In this document: positions 13,516 to 25,798 of the stretch, in pieces
Numbering within the stretch: position 1 is the first letter of the stretch
Layout: each line of letters opens with the position of its first letter
Assembly (NCBI GenBank): GCA_029237695.1
Contig: CM055274.1
Location: 20,759,505-20,823,504, forward strand
Length of the DNA: 64,000 nucleotides
Direction of reading: 5' to 3'
Origin: Conchocele bisecta
Taxonomy: Eukaryota; Mollusca; Bivalvia; Lucinida; Thyasiridae
Translations under genes and position numbers: made by a program
Notes under the pieces: model-generated
The model's database searches: none
The model's input: the letters and a program-made list of their open reading frames with translations, nothing else
Told to the model about the DNA's origin: nothing

Positions 13516-14280
13516 CACTAAGCTACTACTCTATTTCTCCCGTCAACATACTAAAACAGAATTTAATCAACATTGTTTAGTTAGTTTAGCCTTCAAAAGC
13601 GAGATAAGTTCGACCCGAATTGCATCAATCACTCATTGGCGCTCAGAACATAGTTCGATAAAGTATGGTTGTAAAATACCTTAATCAACAGTCACGACAG
13701 TAAATTTATCAATAACTATTTTAGACTTTAGGAACTTTACTCATCGAAATGTTTACAGAATAATCTTATAATGGTACAACGATTTTGTTTATATTCTTTT
13801 CATCGTTCAAGAATCATAGAAATTAATAAATAAAAGATTAATGTTCTGTTGATACGTTATTTTGTCTCCGATAATGTGAAATTACAGCTTTTTTTTCAAC
13901 GAAATGTACTATATTGACGTACTTATACTTATGAGGTCAGTCATGTCTGAATGGCGAACGGAATGGATAGGTTTGAGAGCAAACACAATTGAAAATTGAG
14001 GGTCATAATGGAAATTAAGTTGGCATCCAGAAACTTAATTTTAACAATTTCATTTTCCGGCGATATCGTTTTTATTTAATTTAACCCTCACACTGTAAAC
14101 AGTTCCATTTTCATCAGACTATTGATTCAGTGAGCTCAATAAATATACTGGCAAGAGTAGACACCAACACGAATGACGCATATGAATTGTGATGAGGTTG
14201 TATTGACAGGATATCGAATATATTTCACGGCACAGTGTTTCACGGCACATAGGCACGGCATTGACGGGATAAATGGATAT

Positions 14281-15017
14281 GGAATTAGGTTGCTACGGTT
14301 AACCAATCAAATTCACTCCAGGTGCTATTACACATGTCTCATAAATTATTACATTCATGAAATGGTCTACAACCCGGCATAACAAGGTTTTCATGAGATA
14401 AATATCAATACTAATTTCTATACCGGCTAGAGATCAGACCCTGGCAAAAAAACAGTACAATTGTACTTACAAAACATTCACATTATCATACGTTGGACTA
14501 GATTCACAACCATTCACAGATAGTATAACCTATGAAGTATTCCTAATTCATCATTTACATGAGAACTATACTAAAACCACACCTGCATATGAATTAAAAT
14601 GCTGTGTCTAGTCTCCCTGCTGTAGCATAAATATACATATTGGTAAGATAAGGAATTAGGTTGCTACGGTCAACCAATCAAATTTACTACAGGTGCTATT
14701 ACACATGTGTCATATTACATTTATGAAATGGTCTCCAACCCGGCATAACAAGGTTTTCATGCGATAAATATCCATACTAATTGCTATACCGGCTAGAGAC
14801 CAGACCCTGGCAAAAAAGACAGTACAATTGTACTTACAAAACATTCACATTATCATACGTTGGACTAGATTCACTACCATTCAGAGATAGTATAACTTAT
14901 GAAGTATTCCTAATTCATCATTTACATGCGAACTATACTAAAACCACACCTGCATATGAATTGCAATGCTGTGTCTAGTCTCCCTGCTGTTGCATAAATA
15001 GACATATTGGTAAGATA
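14281..15017. repeat. Tandem duplication, period ~371 bp
   Basis: Two copies starting GGAATTAGGTTGCTACGG (14281 and 14652) are nearly identical across their length, differing by scattered substitutions and short indels (for example ~14340-14350). Neither copy has a convincing coding frame. Confidence 0.9.
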
Positions 15018-15121
15018 ATTATATGTGTTAGGACTATTGAGAGTTCACTGCTGATATGTTACTAAACTTACTGATGTTCATCAACATCATTATCAAAGTT
15101 ATATTATGATTTGACTGGTTG

Positions 15122-15185
15122 AATGGAATTTAATGGCTTAACAACACAGTCCTGCACATTATGGGTGACTGGATCGAACCAGTGA
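15122..15185 (-). repeat. tRNA-derived SINE tail, copy 2
   Basis: On the minus strand the B box GGTTCGATCC is followed about 40 nt later by TGTTAAGCCATTAAA, the layout of the copies at 4.5 and 61.4 kb. Confidence 0.45.
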
Positions 15186-15786
15186 GCCATCACAATGTTT
15201 GGGTTCTGTGTTTATTGTTTATCTGATCCTCTGTCAGGTGCACTAGCCACAAAATAAGTACATTCACAATTATAGTACATTCATGATCAGCACTTGGTCT
15301 CCCCTTTATCAGACTGCTGACCATGCGTATGTCTGCATGATTCCCTACCCTGCACAGACAGAATCTGGTATGACCAATCTGGAATTTGGTATCCCACCTG
15401 CGACCATTTGAAACACATACTGATATGCGATATGGAGCAGAGATTTGGTCATGAAGCTCCACTATTTCTTGTATTCAACTTTCATAGTACACTCTGGACT
15501 CTGCACTCTATCAATAACGTGCAATCCACTACAACCTATCTGAAGCGGCATATGTTCATTGCGCAGCTTGTCCATGACTGATTATATATATCCTGGCATT
15601 GACATCACCAATTGTCGAAAGTGATATGTACCCCTGCTTGGCAGCTTTTAAGACAGTGGTCTACCCAATGTAGTGGTACAACTGTCTCGACTCCAGACAG
15701 TCCCTGGATGGTAAGCGGGTATCTGGAAATGATACGATGCGGGTCACTGGGTATGTTCAGTACTGCTCATGTCATTGTAATGGTGT

Positions 15787-15994
15787 ATAATTCCAGCACA
15801 AAACTATTTACACAATTCCCTAACATTTGATTGGCCCGTAGCAAGTCTCTGTCCAAAATTTATATCCCAGTAAACTCCCACGCCGAACTACTTTCTACAG
15901 GTGCGCTGTCAGTGCTGTCAATATAAACAAATGGCTGCCGTCTGTCAAAATAAACACATTTTGTTGATGAATTTATTTCAAATGCTGGAATTAT
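15787..15994. mobile_element. ~200-bp MITE with ATAATTCCAGC termini
   Basis: It begins ATAATTCCAGC and ends GCTGGAATTAT, an 11-bp inverted repeat. Homologous copies lie at 53401-53599 (same orientation) and 31956-32154 (reversed). In those copies a ~155-bp palindrome abuts the GCTGGAATTAT end; here the long-TIR element starts at that same junction. Confidence 0.85.
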
Positions 15995-16420
15995 AGTGGC
16001 AAATAATGCACTCCACAACCAGTAGTATACTGTCCCCAACAAAAATAAGAACTACGGGATAAATGGGAAAATAACATTAAAAAAGCTCCAGCCCCGCAAA
16101 ACAGCTCCCCCCAAATAATAAAAACATGATACTTTATTATTGTCAAAATAAAGTTTCATTCGTTTGTGACTGAATATTATATTTTACGTTTTTCTCGTCA
16201 TGTGCCATCAATAAAATGAAAAGACGCTTTTATGGTCAATGCAAATTCTGATCAATTGAAAATGATCGTCATCAGCTATTCACGATGATGCATACCCTAT
16301 AGCCATGAATGTCGAAGACAGCGATGACAACCATCCTTGCTTTTATACCTGTTAACGATAATTGTTGAATAACAATAATGTAAGCATGGTAATCGTATGC
16401 ATGTAATATTTTTATTTCAG

Positions 16421-16753
16421 AAATTAACTAACCGGATACTAGCGGCTAAGAAAAAGTCCTCATGGGGTGAGGAGAAGCGAATTAGAGTGCTAAGTGCTCT
16501 GAAACTCGACTATATGTCTTCGGAGACGGAGATTGACTCTGACCCAGAATTACTACATTATGTAGTTAGACGACTGCCTTGGCGGTCAGTTACTAATAAC
16601 AACACTATCAAAGAACTGGACGTCAAGCATACAAGCCTGCAGAGTAGAAAATCTCGTATGCAAACCTGCAAACGGACAGTCGGTGCGGCGGACTCCAGCA
16701 GGAAGATGCCCGAGGATCCGCCCGCCGAAGATGGCTGGGTGTTTGTGAAATAG
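16421..16753 (+). CDS. Probable 3'-terminal exon of an unrecognised protein
   Basis: The open frame is preceded by a pyrimidine-rich tract and a TTTATTTCAG acceptor, giving an exon that runs to a stop at 16751-16753 (about 110 codons). The peptide starts with a basic segment containing KKKSSW, continues with LDYMSSETEIDSDPE, then a VVRRLPWRS block, a basic linker and a short C-terminal EDGWVFVK tail. An acidic YMSSE segment followed by a LPWRS-type block is something I associate with uncharacterised invertebrate proteins linked to mobile elements; no biochemical role is known to me. The frame looks intact. The upstream exon is not identified. It lies 70 bp inside the left repeat of the long-TIR element, so it could be element-encoded or a captured host exon. 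Confidence 0.5.
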   Translation, partial: KLTNRILAAKKKSSWGEEKRIRVLSALKLDYMSSETEIDSDPELLHYVVRRLPWRSVTNNNTIKELDVKHTSLQSRKSRMQTCKRTVGAADSSRKMPEDPPAEDGWVFVK

Positions 16754-19396
16754 TTACATCATTGCCAAATCTACATAAACTCAAATATATATTGCTATCT
16801 CTAGATACTTAGAAATACCAATATATATTTAGAGCCAGCAATATAAATTTGAGTTGATGTAGATTTGGCGTTCCATAGGTTTCTATTCATGAAGAGCAAT
16901 ATTTAGGGATTAAGGTTGTGTGTGAGTCTCTGGTGCCCTAAACAGGCCAGAATATAACACAAATATTCAACAATATTTTGATATATTTTCAGAAATATCA
17001 TTTGTAGGGTATCAATCATTGGTTATTAGGATCAACTAGTATTGATGTATCGGCTTTGTATAGGTATATTTAATGAGTGGCTGATTCAGAATGAACGTGA
17101 ATTTTTGTTTTCAAAACACAAATATGAACTGCATTTTGTGTAATAAATACTACTGTATGAACACACCACGCACTATGTTATATATGAAACAATATAGATA
17201 TAGGTTAAACATGAAATACGTTTACAATGTTCTCTACCCCCCCCCCCCTCCCCCCCTCCCCCCCCCCCCCATTCCCTGCAAAATTTATTTGTGAATATTA
17301 ATTTGGAGTTATATTTGGACCTAGTTTTGGGCACCAAAAATTCCCACACTACCTTAAACCTCGATACACTCTCTTTCGCAAAGGCCACGGTAATATCTCT
17401 ATCGGGTCGATACAATGAGATCACGATATTAAAACAGCATGATGGCGATAATATGGTACTAACACGACGATAGTACAATATAACGACAGTAAGATGGCGT
17501 TAGCACGATGTTGTGATGACTGACGATACTACGGTATGCTATCGTAGCAACTGTATCATATTATCGTGTGATAGTTGTCATCCTCTAGTCGCATCATTGT
17601 TTTGTGATATCGCCATCATCATGATAATGCATCGTATTGTAATATCGGGCTGTCGTAATGGTGCTATCATGCTTTTGTAATATTGACCAGATAGCCATAT
17701 TACGATGGCATTTACGGAACACCGTACCTGAGCGATGTCCATAAATTTGCGTTTTAAATTTATAAATATCATAACAAATGTAAACGCCTTTGCAGTTCTG
17801 TATGTCGACAGCATTCTTAAATGATTGATGACTTAGAATAACATACTCATGGTATGGTTTCAGAACCTAATTTCCGATGCGGCGTAATATGTGACTTCAT
17901 TGTAATGCCCCACCACGATAGTGGAGGGGGCATTTAGTGTTACCGTAGTATGTGAAAACTTGATACATGTATTTGGAACTTAGCGTCATTATGATGAGTA
18001 AATGTGCAAAGTTTATTTCCAGCTTTGATTCGACCCCCAATCATGAATTATCTTCCCCTTTTCTACTTAAAATTATGATTTTTGCATTGTGGCTCGTAAG
18101 TAAAGTACTTGGTACATAGCTTCGTTAAGATAAGCAGATGCGCAAAGATTATTTTCATTTTTGATTTGACCCCCGGTTTTTTATGATAGTAGATGCTCAC
18201 AGTTTATTTTAACTTTCTTCTTTGACCGCCGGTTATTGATTATCTCCCCATTTCGTACTTAGAATTTGGCAATTCTGCCTTGTAACTCGCAAAACTTTTA
18301 AACCGTAGTATGTATAGCACTGATAATTGGTATGAAGTATATGTGCAGTTTATTTCTATTTTCGTTCGACCCCCGGGTCATGGATTATCTTCTTTTCGAT
18401 TTTGAATCGTTTACTACCAAAGCGGTTTGTGGGACTTCCGTTTTCCACGAACACATTGTCTATTTATACTAGAAGTTGAACACCCACATTATCTATTTAT
18501 ACTAGAAGTGGAACATCTGCTTAGCAAGCGCATGAATTTTTATCGCACCAAATACGATGAGCTACTAGATTTCCATAGTAATGAGTGACCGGCGCAACAT
18601 TGATATTATATTGCCTAGTACTATAACATGTATAATATTGTAGTATGATACATAGTATAAGTCAGCTTTAATGCTCACAACGTCGGATATTGCTAGCAAG
18701 CCATCACATAAAGAAGTGCTACATTTCAGGACGTCATCACGTGCGAATGAGTAAAATATACAACGATTTGAAAACAGTTGCTAATTATCATTTAGTATGA
18801 AATGACGTCATCATAATGACCATATTCGGCAGAAACCCACGTAGTGGTTATTTTTTGCGTGTATCTAGTACAAACCCCTACACAAACTATCAAATGATCG
18901 AGTAGGTATAAATGAAAATGTTACTGAGCCGATGACTAGTATCCAAGTGAAATAAATGCGTTTTCTAATGAATCGCATGTGGACGATACAGGGAGGGGCC
19001 GTAAACCAACTGACTTGTTGGGGGGGGGGGGGGGGGGGGTGGGACTCGTAGCGTTTGTTGTTATACACCCCCAATGCCCATGCATAATATGTAATAAAAG
19101 TTATTATGTGGTTAATTGTTCGGAAGCGCGACACATGTGCAATTTAAGATGTACTTTCTGACGTATATTAAAAAAGATCAACGTGTACATTGCTGCCTTT
19201 GTGTTACATTGCTCCATATAGACATGATAGACATGACTTATTACAGTTGAACGGATAGTTAAACAGTGTGCGAAGATTCGATTGGTGTATACGGCGTATG
19301 CAGGTCCAATTTTGCACTGTTTCAACTTTTTATGTACTCTACGACAATGTATAGTTTAATTTCCTTTCAACTGAAAATGTCAGGATATGTATGTTT

Positions 19397-20165
19397 ACGT
19401 GGCATTGGTGAACACATTTACTGATCAGTATACACTATATTTTAGTGTATTTACGGATTCGGCAACACGAACTTCGAGTACGCGGAAATCTGGGTAAATC
19501 CAACATATACGTGAATATAATTTGGAATCATAGTTCACATTGAATGAACAAGAAGCAGATTTGCACAAAAGAATACGGCAAGTTTATTGAAAGTTTGTTC
19601 TATTTACTTTCAAGTAAATTTGAAATATCAGAAATAATTCATTATGACGTAAAGTTGGAATATAAGTAGATTTTCGTGTCACGCAAATATTGAGATTTAG
19701 TACATATTTGTTCCTGTAAATCGGGAATATTAAAGGATTTAATATAACTTAAATATCAGATTAAAGTGTGGTTGTATGTCGTTTACTGTACCGTAAACGT
19801 GGCATTGGTGAACACATTTAATGATCAGTATACAATAGATTTTAGTGCATTTACGGATTCGGCAACACGAACTTCGAGTATGCGGAAATCTTGGTAAATC
19901 CAACATATACGTGAATATAATTTGGAATCATAGTTCACATTGAATGAACAAGAAGCAGATTTGCACAAAAGAATACGGCAAGTTTATTGAAAGTTTGTTC
20001 TATTTACTTTCAAGTAAATTTGAAATATCAGAAAGAATACATTATGACGTAAAGTTGGAATATAAGTATATTTTTGTGTCACGCAAATACTGAGATTTAG
20101 CACATATTTGTTCTTGTAAATCGGGAATATTAAAGGATTTAATATAACTTAAATATTACATTTAA
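19397..20165. repeat. Tandem duplication, period 400 bp
   Basis: Two units beginning ACGTGGCATTGGTGAACACA (19397 and 19797) match closely for ~370 bp. It is non-coding and lies just inside the right terminal repeat of the long-TIR element. Confidence 0.92.
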
Positions 20166-20850
20166 CGGCGTATGTTTGGCGTTTACGTTTGTCTTAAATT
20201 GCACATTTGCACTGACTTTGCGTGCACTATTATTTACGAAAATCAGCAACTTTACTTTGTCTGTATATTTCAACTTTAACCATATTTACCTTTTCAACAA
20301 GTTAACATATTCAATTGATTTACGTTAACATTAATTTGCAAGTAAATGTTGCCGATTACGTGCTGCGAAAACACGACGTATACTACAAGTTTATTCCAAA
20401 TTTACTGACAGAGTAAATTCCATTATATGGCGTTAAACTAGGAATTACGTTTAAGTTGAAGTAGCATTTAATTGTCAATTAAACGCGTATTTTCGTGCAG
20501 TAAAAGCAAGAATGATTGTCATCGCTGTCTTCGACATTCATGGCTATAGGATATGCATCATCGCGAATGTCTGATGACGATCATTTTCAATTGATCAGAA
20601 TTTGGATTGACCAAAAAACAGTCTTTTCATTTTATTGATGGCAAATGACGAGAAAAACTTAAAATGTAATATTCAGTCACAAACGAATGTTACGAATGAA
20701 ACTTCATTTTGACAATAATAAAGTATCATGTTTTTATTATTTGGGGGGAGCTGTTTTGTTGTATTTAATGTTATTTTCCCATTTATCCTGTAGTTCTTAT
20801 TTTTGTTGGGGACAGTATACTACTGGTTGTGGAGTGCATTATTTGCCACT

Positions 20851-21960
20851 TTGAAAACCCAGGAACCACATTAATTTGTACATGTTGTACGTATACCATA
20901 TTTCTCTATGCTTGTATTGTTACTATTTTGATTTTCCTTGCTCATTAGTCCCACTAGGTTTATACCTCTCTAGTTTACATCAAGCCGGATATGCGGATAC
21001 ACGTCTAACCATTTAGCAACCTGGATACATATTGTATCGACATATTGTACAGAATAAATTAATAATTGCATATTAACACTTACTAGGGCCAAATTATCAT
21101 CTGCGGACTATAAGACTTGGAAATGCTTCATGACGTAAACACAAATAATAATATTCTATGTATAAGTAACTAAGTCAGTAATTAGTTTGTTGTAGTGACA
21201 TGTGTTAAACATAACACACTTGTATGAAATTATAATATTGACAGAAACACCCGGCCCTATGGACCTATATTTCACTTTCAAGTATATGAATAACACTATG
21301 AATTAATGTATATAAAAAAGAAATTGTTGACAATAATTGACACCTAACCTGAGCAGTCGTATGAGGGGTGACACAGTTTTAGCTCATGTTTACTTGCATA
21401 CACGAATGGCATAGAGATGTGTTAATTCTACTTATCGGCGTACTCGGTTTATTATCACAAGTGACCAGTGTAGCTCCACACCAGAATGCCCATATGCGCA
21501 GTCTGGTCGGGGTCAACACTGCTCACTATGTGGTAATAATTGATTACTAAGCTATTATCTTGTCTATAAGAGGGTTCACATGTACATGAATTTGAACATT
21601 CTCAGTGTTTCAGTTTTGTCTAACTACATTCAATCGAGATGTTGATAATGATACCAACAAAATAGCTAGATTCTAATCACGCTGTATGACTGTGCAGAAC
21701 GTGTGTGTACTTTTTCTAGGCTGCTGGCTCAGTTGTCTACTTCCAATTACATGTACTAGTAACATACAATACAATGAATGTTCCGCAAGTCCATATTAAA
21801 TGATGTAGTTATAAATGCTGTTTTGATTGGGTCACACGGCTAAACAGTCACGGTTCGCTATGCTCACTCGTTTGTTTAGCATAAGGACCAAACGACTCGT
21901 ATTGATCTCACCTGGTTAGATATACGGTATATTAACAGTCAAATAATGCGTATCCTGTAC
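20851..21960. other. No gene seen
   Basis: AT-rich DNA between the long-TIR element and a probable minus-strand exon. It may be intronic to that exon, but no partner exon was recognised. Confidence 0.5.
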
Positions 21961-22121
21961 CTTATTGTTGGTGGGTACATCTTCGGAGACTTTCCATGGA
22001 ACGAACTCGACATGCTCGATGAGGCCTGGTTTTGTTGTATCTCCACCAGCGTTTTCATTATCTCCTCGGATCTTGCCATCAACACATTTTGGTTTTTCAC
22101 CAACTGGCGTATTACGTCATT
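21961..22121 (-). CDS. Probable internal exon, coiled-coil-like, gene unknown
   Basis: On the minus strand an acceptor (TTATACTGCAG) is followed by 161 nt of open frame and then a donor (ATAAG followed by GTACAG). The encoded peptide reads NDVIRQLVKNQNVLMARSEE and continues with an Ile/Leu/Gln-rich heptad-like stretch, then a Ser-rich linker and KMYPPT. This resembles a short dimerisation helix of the kind found upstream of BEN-type domains in invertebrate proteins, but no such domain is visible in the window. The support is the paired splice signals and coding-like composition. It could belong to a host gene or a transposon-encoded gene. Confidence 0.4.
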
Positions 22122-22469
22122 CTGCAGTATAAGATACGAGCAATTTCTAATCAAGGTATTGAAAGAACTGAAACTGAAACGTCAGACAAAAAAACAAGTA
22201 GGAAAGCGTGCCATCCATCGATGATGCCCCCATTTGCAGCCTTTACAATTTCCAGAAGCCCAATTTTACAGCCAAAGCCACACAATTATATGTTTCAGTA
22301 TTGCCATTTTGTTTACGAAATAAAAGTGTGCGATTCAAACAATATAAAATAATGCATGATTTAACAATCATAACGTAGTTAAAAATGTTTGTCTGAGGCT
22401 CGGTATTAACCCATCTTTGGGAAATTACATGCACGTTAAATGTTGCATTCATAATTACGGGTCGCGTAA

Positions 22470-22982
22470 TTATTGTTAATGAAATTCCAAATGAAAAAAA
22501 GGTACCAGCCTTGCTGACCTTAATTGGAGCTAGCACATACAGTTTTCTTCGGAAGTTAATTGCACCAGATGAGCCGAAATCAAAATCATATTAAGAAATT
22601 GTGGAATTATTGAGTGACCATCTATCACCAAAGCCATCGGTGATTGCTGAGCGATTTCGTTTTAACAAACGCGACCGGAGAGAAGGGGAGCCGTTAAACG
22701 TGTATGTGGCTGAACTGAGAAAGTTGACCCAGCATTGTGAATTCGGGACAATGCTCAATGACGCCACCGAGCTTCAGCAGCAGCATTGTCCTGAACCTGT
22801 GCATAAAGTCAAGAAAACGCCTGCCGCACAAAAACCACAGTCGCTGAAACCATGTTTCAGATGCGACAGAAAAGGGCATAATCCATGAGAATGTCACTTT
22901 AAAGATGCACAGTGCCATTTTTGCAAGGAAAAGAGAAACATTGAATCTGCTTGTCTCTCCAAGAAAGGACAACTAAAGAAAC
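22470..22982 (+). pseudogene. gag remnant with two zinc knuckles
   Basis: Coding similarity begins near 22470 and includes a gag core (SFLRKLIAPDEP, then PSVIAERFRFNKR and YVAELRKLTQHCEFG). Stops interrupt it near 22590 and 22887. A CCHC knuckle starts at CFRCDRKGHNP and is cut by an in-frame stop before its last cysteine. The second knuckle (CHFCKEKRNIESAC) has Asn where the zinc-binding His is expected. In active elements this protein packages the RNA; this copy cannot be translated as one chain. Its N-terminal part and 5' leader are not recognisable. Confidence 0.8.
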
Positions 22983-23128
22983 AAACAGAATAAGTCAACG
23001 AAAAGAGTATATACTCTACAAAGTCAGAAATACGCGATCCCGAGGACTTTATCAGTGTTTTACGGATTAACTCTGGCAGCTCAGATCCAAGTACCGTTAC
23101 ACCCACTGTAGATGGAAAACAGCTGCAG

Positions 23129-23362
23129 ATGGAATTAGACACTGGGTCCGCGATATCAGTGATCTCCCACGACATGTACTTGAAGTTGTTTAATAACAGG
23201 CAATTAGCTGAAACAACCATACTAAGAACATACTCTGGCGAAGTGATAAAGCCTGCTGGGAAAATTCAGGTCATTGTCCGATATGGGAACCAGGAATGTA
23301 ATTTATGCTTGTATTTGGTGCAAACCAACTGTCCTCTATTATTTGGACGTTCATGGCTATAA
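23129..23362 (+). pseudogene. Retropepsin-like aspartic protease remnant
   Basis: The active-site signature LDTGSAISVIS is present near the N-terminus of this segment, followed by a typical fold-length stretch that ends in LLFGRSWL at a stop (23360-23362). In the family the Asp of DTGS is catalytic and the enzyme works as a homodimer that processes gag-pol. The catalytic motif is intact, but the reading frame is cut off from reverse transcriptase by the stop. Confidence 0.85.
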
Positions 23363-23392
23363 CAGATAAAACTTGATTGGAATGTAATCAAA

Positions 23393-24845
23393 TTGCTACA
23401 GTCACACGACAGTGCCCCAGATAAGCTAAATGAAATACTGCAGAAATATGACACCGTGTTCAAACAGGAAATAGAAAGTGCTAAATGTGTGAAGGCAAGC
23501 CTTACACTGATTGCAAATGCACATACAAATTTCTGCAAGGCACGGCCAGTACCGTATGCATTGAGACATAAAGTTAACACTGAGCTGGACAGGCTAGAAA
23601 AAGATGGAATTATCTCAAGGAAGGACATCAGCGAATGGGCCACACCGATAGTCCCGATACCGAAATCTGATGGCACCGACAGAATCTGCGGCGACTACAA
23701 AGTGACGGTTAACCCACAGCTGTAAGTGGACCAGTATCCGCTGCCGAAAATAAAAGATATGTTCGCGTCACTGGCTGGTGGACAGAAATACACGAAAATA
23801 GACCTGCGCCAAGCCTACTTACAGTTGGAATTGAACGATGACTCTAAGAAGTATCTGACAATCAACACAAGCAAAGGACTGTATCAGAACAACCACTTAG
23901 TGTTCGGAATCGCATCCGCCCCCGCTATATGGCAACGCACCATGGATCAGGTATTGACAGGAATACTGCTGCATCTTCGACTATATGATCATCACAGGCA
24001 AAACGGACTAAGAGCACCTCCACACTCTTCAATTAGTGTTGCAACGTCTCCAGGACTACAACCTCCGTGCAAACTTGGGAAAATGTAGTTTCTTCCAGAA
24101 GGAAATTACATACTGTGGGCATATCATTAATGCAGAGGGACAACACAAGACACCAGAAAAGGTTCACGCAATGATGAATGCGCCGAAACCAGAAAATTTG
24201 ACACAACTAAGAGCGTTCTTAGGACTTGTCAACTACTACGGAAAATTTATTCCAAACATGGCAACTATTGTGCACCCATTAAACAAGCTGTTGAGAAAAG
24301 ATGTGACATTTAAATGGTCACACTCCGCGGACAATGCGTTCATGAAAGTGAAATAACTGATCATGTCAGATACTGTGTTAACACATTACAACCCAGATCT
24401 GCCGATCAGACTCGCGTGTGATGCATCAGTCTATGGACTAGGATGTGTACTGTCGCACGTTATGGACACTGGCGAGGAACGGCCAATCACATTCGCATCG
24501 CGCTCCCTGATCACAGCTGAGAAAAATTACGCGCAAATCCACAAGGAAGCGTTATCAATCATATGGGCAGTAAGGAAATTCCACTGTTACCTGTATGGGC
24601 GGAAATTTGTACTAGTCACTGACCACCAGCCGCTTCTTACCATACTTGGTCCAAACAAAGGGATATCAGCGAGTACAGCCGCCCGACTACAGCGATATGC
24701 TATCGAATTGCAAGGCTACGATTACACAACCGAGTACAGAAGTTCCACAGCAATCGCAAATGATGATGGACTGTCACGGCTACCATGCCCAGAGAAACAG
24801 AAAGAGTCACAGACTGACCCAGTAGATCTGTTCAATATGTCATAA
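23393..24845 (+). pseudogene. Reverse transcriptase and RNase H remnant
   Basis: RT blocks are visible: RPVPYALRHKV, an ISEWATPIVPIPKSDG block, a KIDLRQAYLQLELN block and FGIASAPAIWQRTMDQVL. A stop (23723-23725) interrupts the fingers, a frameshift lies near 23960-24030 and another stop at 24354-24356. The catalytic [YF]xDD region, read in the shifted frame around 23970-23990, shows FDY instead of two aspartates, so the polymerase centre is altered. RNase H (24363-24845) keeps ACDAS, KNYAQIHKEALSIIWAVRKF and VLVTDHQPL, in one open frame ending at a stop. The domain order and motifs are unambiguous. Confidence 0.9.
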
Positions 24846-24869
24846 ATTGAAAATCTACCCGTAACAGCA

Positions 24870-25798
24870 ATGGAAATAGCACGTGAAACGCGGCGCGACC
24901 CAGTGCTATCAAATGTGTGGGAATTAACACAAAACGGATGGAATGGAAACATAAGCCGGGTGAGTGCATTCTACATTCGCAGAAATGAACTATCAGTTCA
25001 ACAGGGATGTTTAATGTGGGGAATACGCGTCATCATACCACCAAAGTTGAGAAGCAAAGTTCTCAATGAATGACATGTTGGTATTGTGAAAATGAAAGCG
25101 CTCAGCAGAAGTTACTTCTGGTGGCCAGGTCTTGACAATGAAACTGAACAGTTAGTAAAACGGTGTTCAGGCTGTCAAGTACATCAGAACGAGCCAGCAA
25201 AAGTAGAACTGCATCCATGGGAATGGCCCTCCGCCCCATGGGAACGCGTACATATCGACTTTGCCGGACCATTCATGGGTTACATGTACCTAATTATGGC
25301 CGATGCCCACTCCAAATGGCCAGAAATCCAGGTGATGAAACGAACGACGGCGTGAAATACGGTCGAAGTTCTTAGAACCATCTTTGGACGTACCGATTTG
25401 CCGAAGTACAGGGTGTATATCGTCAGTGACAACGGAAGTCAGTTTACTTCGGAACAATTTCAAGAATTTGTCAAACGCAATGGAATTACCCACACACGGT
25501 CAGTTCCCTGGCACCCCGCCAGCAACGGACAGGCTGAACTTTTTGTGCAACCATTAAAAATGGCAATGGAATCGGCAACTCCAGAGGGCGGTACAGTCTA
25601 CAAGAAAATCGCACATTTCTAGTTAGGCTACAGGAACACACCACATTCCACAACCAAGGAAACTCCTGCGACGTTGTTTGTCGGCAGAAATATGCGCACA
25701 CGTTTTGATCTCATCAAACCAAAATGTGCAGATACCATGTGCAGAATACGCAATTCTCCACTCTCGGTAACAGTAGAACCCGCCAGTTCGGTGCACAT
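24870..25798 (+). pseudogene. Retroviral-type integrase remnant
   Basis: An HHCC-type zinc region (HVG..., then CSGCQVHQ) follows a stop at 25071-25073. The catalytic core shows the first Asp in VHIDFAGPF, the second in IVSDNGSQFTS and the Glu in SNGQAELF, so the D,D-E triad is present. Further stops lie near 25353 and 25621. In the family the enzyme joins LTR cDNA to host DNA. The C-terminal part is displaced to 26719-27009 by the MITE. Confidence 0.88.

Larger units (their letters stand above)
15995..20850. mobile_element. 4.86-kb element with ~350-bp terminal inverted repeats
   Basis: The sequence at 15995-16347 returns in reverse complement at 20503-20850 with modest divergence. The tips are AGTGGCAAATAATGCACTCC and its complement. 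The interior contains a probable terminal exon just inside the left repeat (16421-16753), C-rich (17238-17270) and G-rich (19018-19040) tracts, degenerate ACGATA/TATCGT-rich sequence near 17.4-17.7 kb and a 400-bp tandem duplication near the right end. I see no transposase and no clear target-site duplication. The 5'-AG tips would fit a Maverick-type relic, but other long-TIR DNA transposons or a simple inverted duplication remain possible. Confidence 0.75.
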
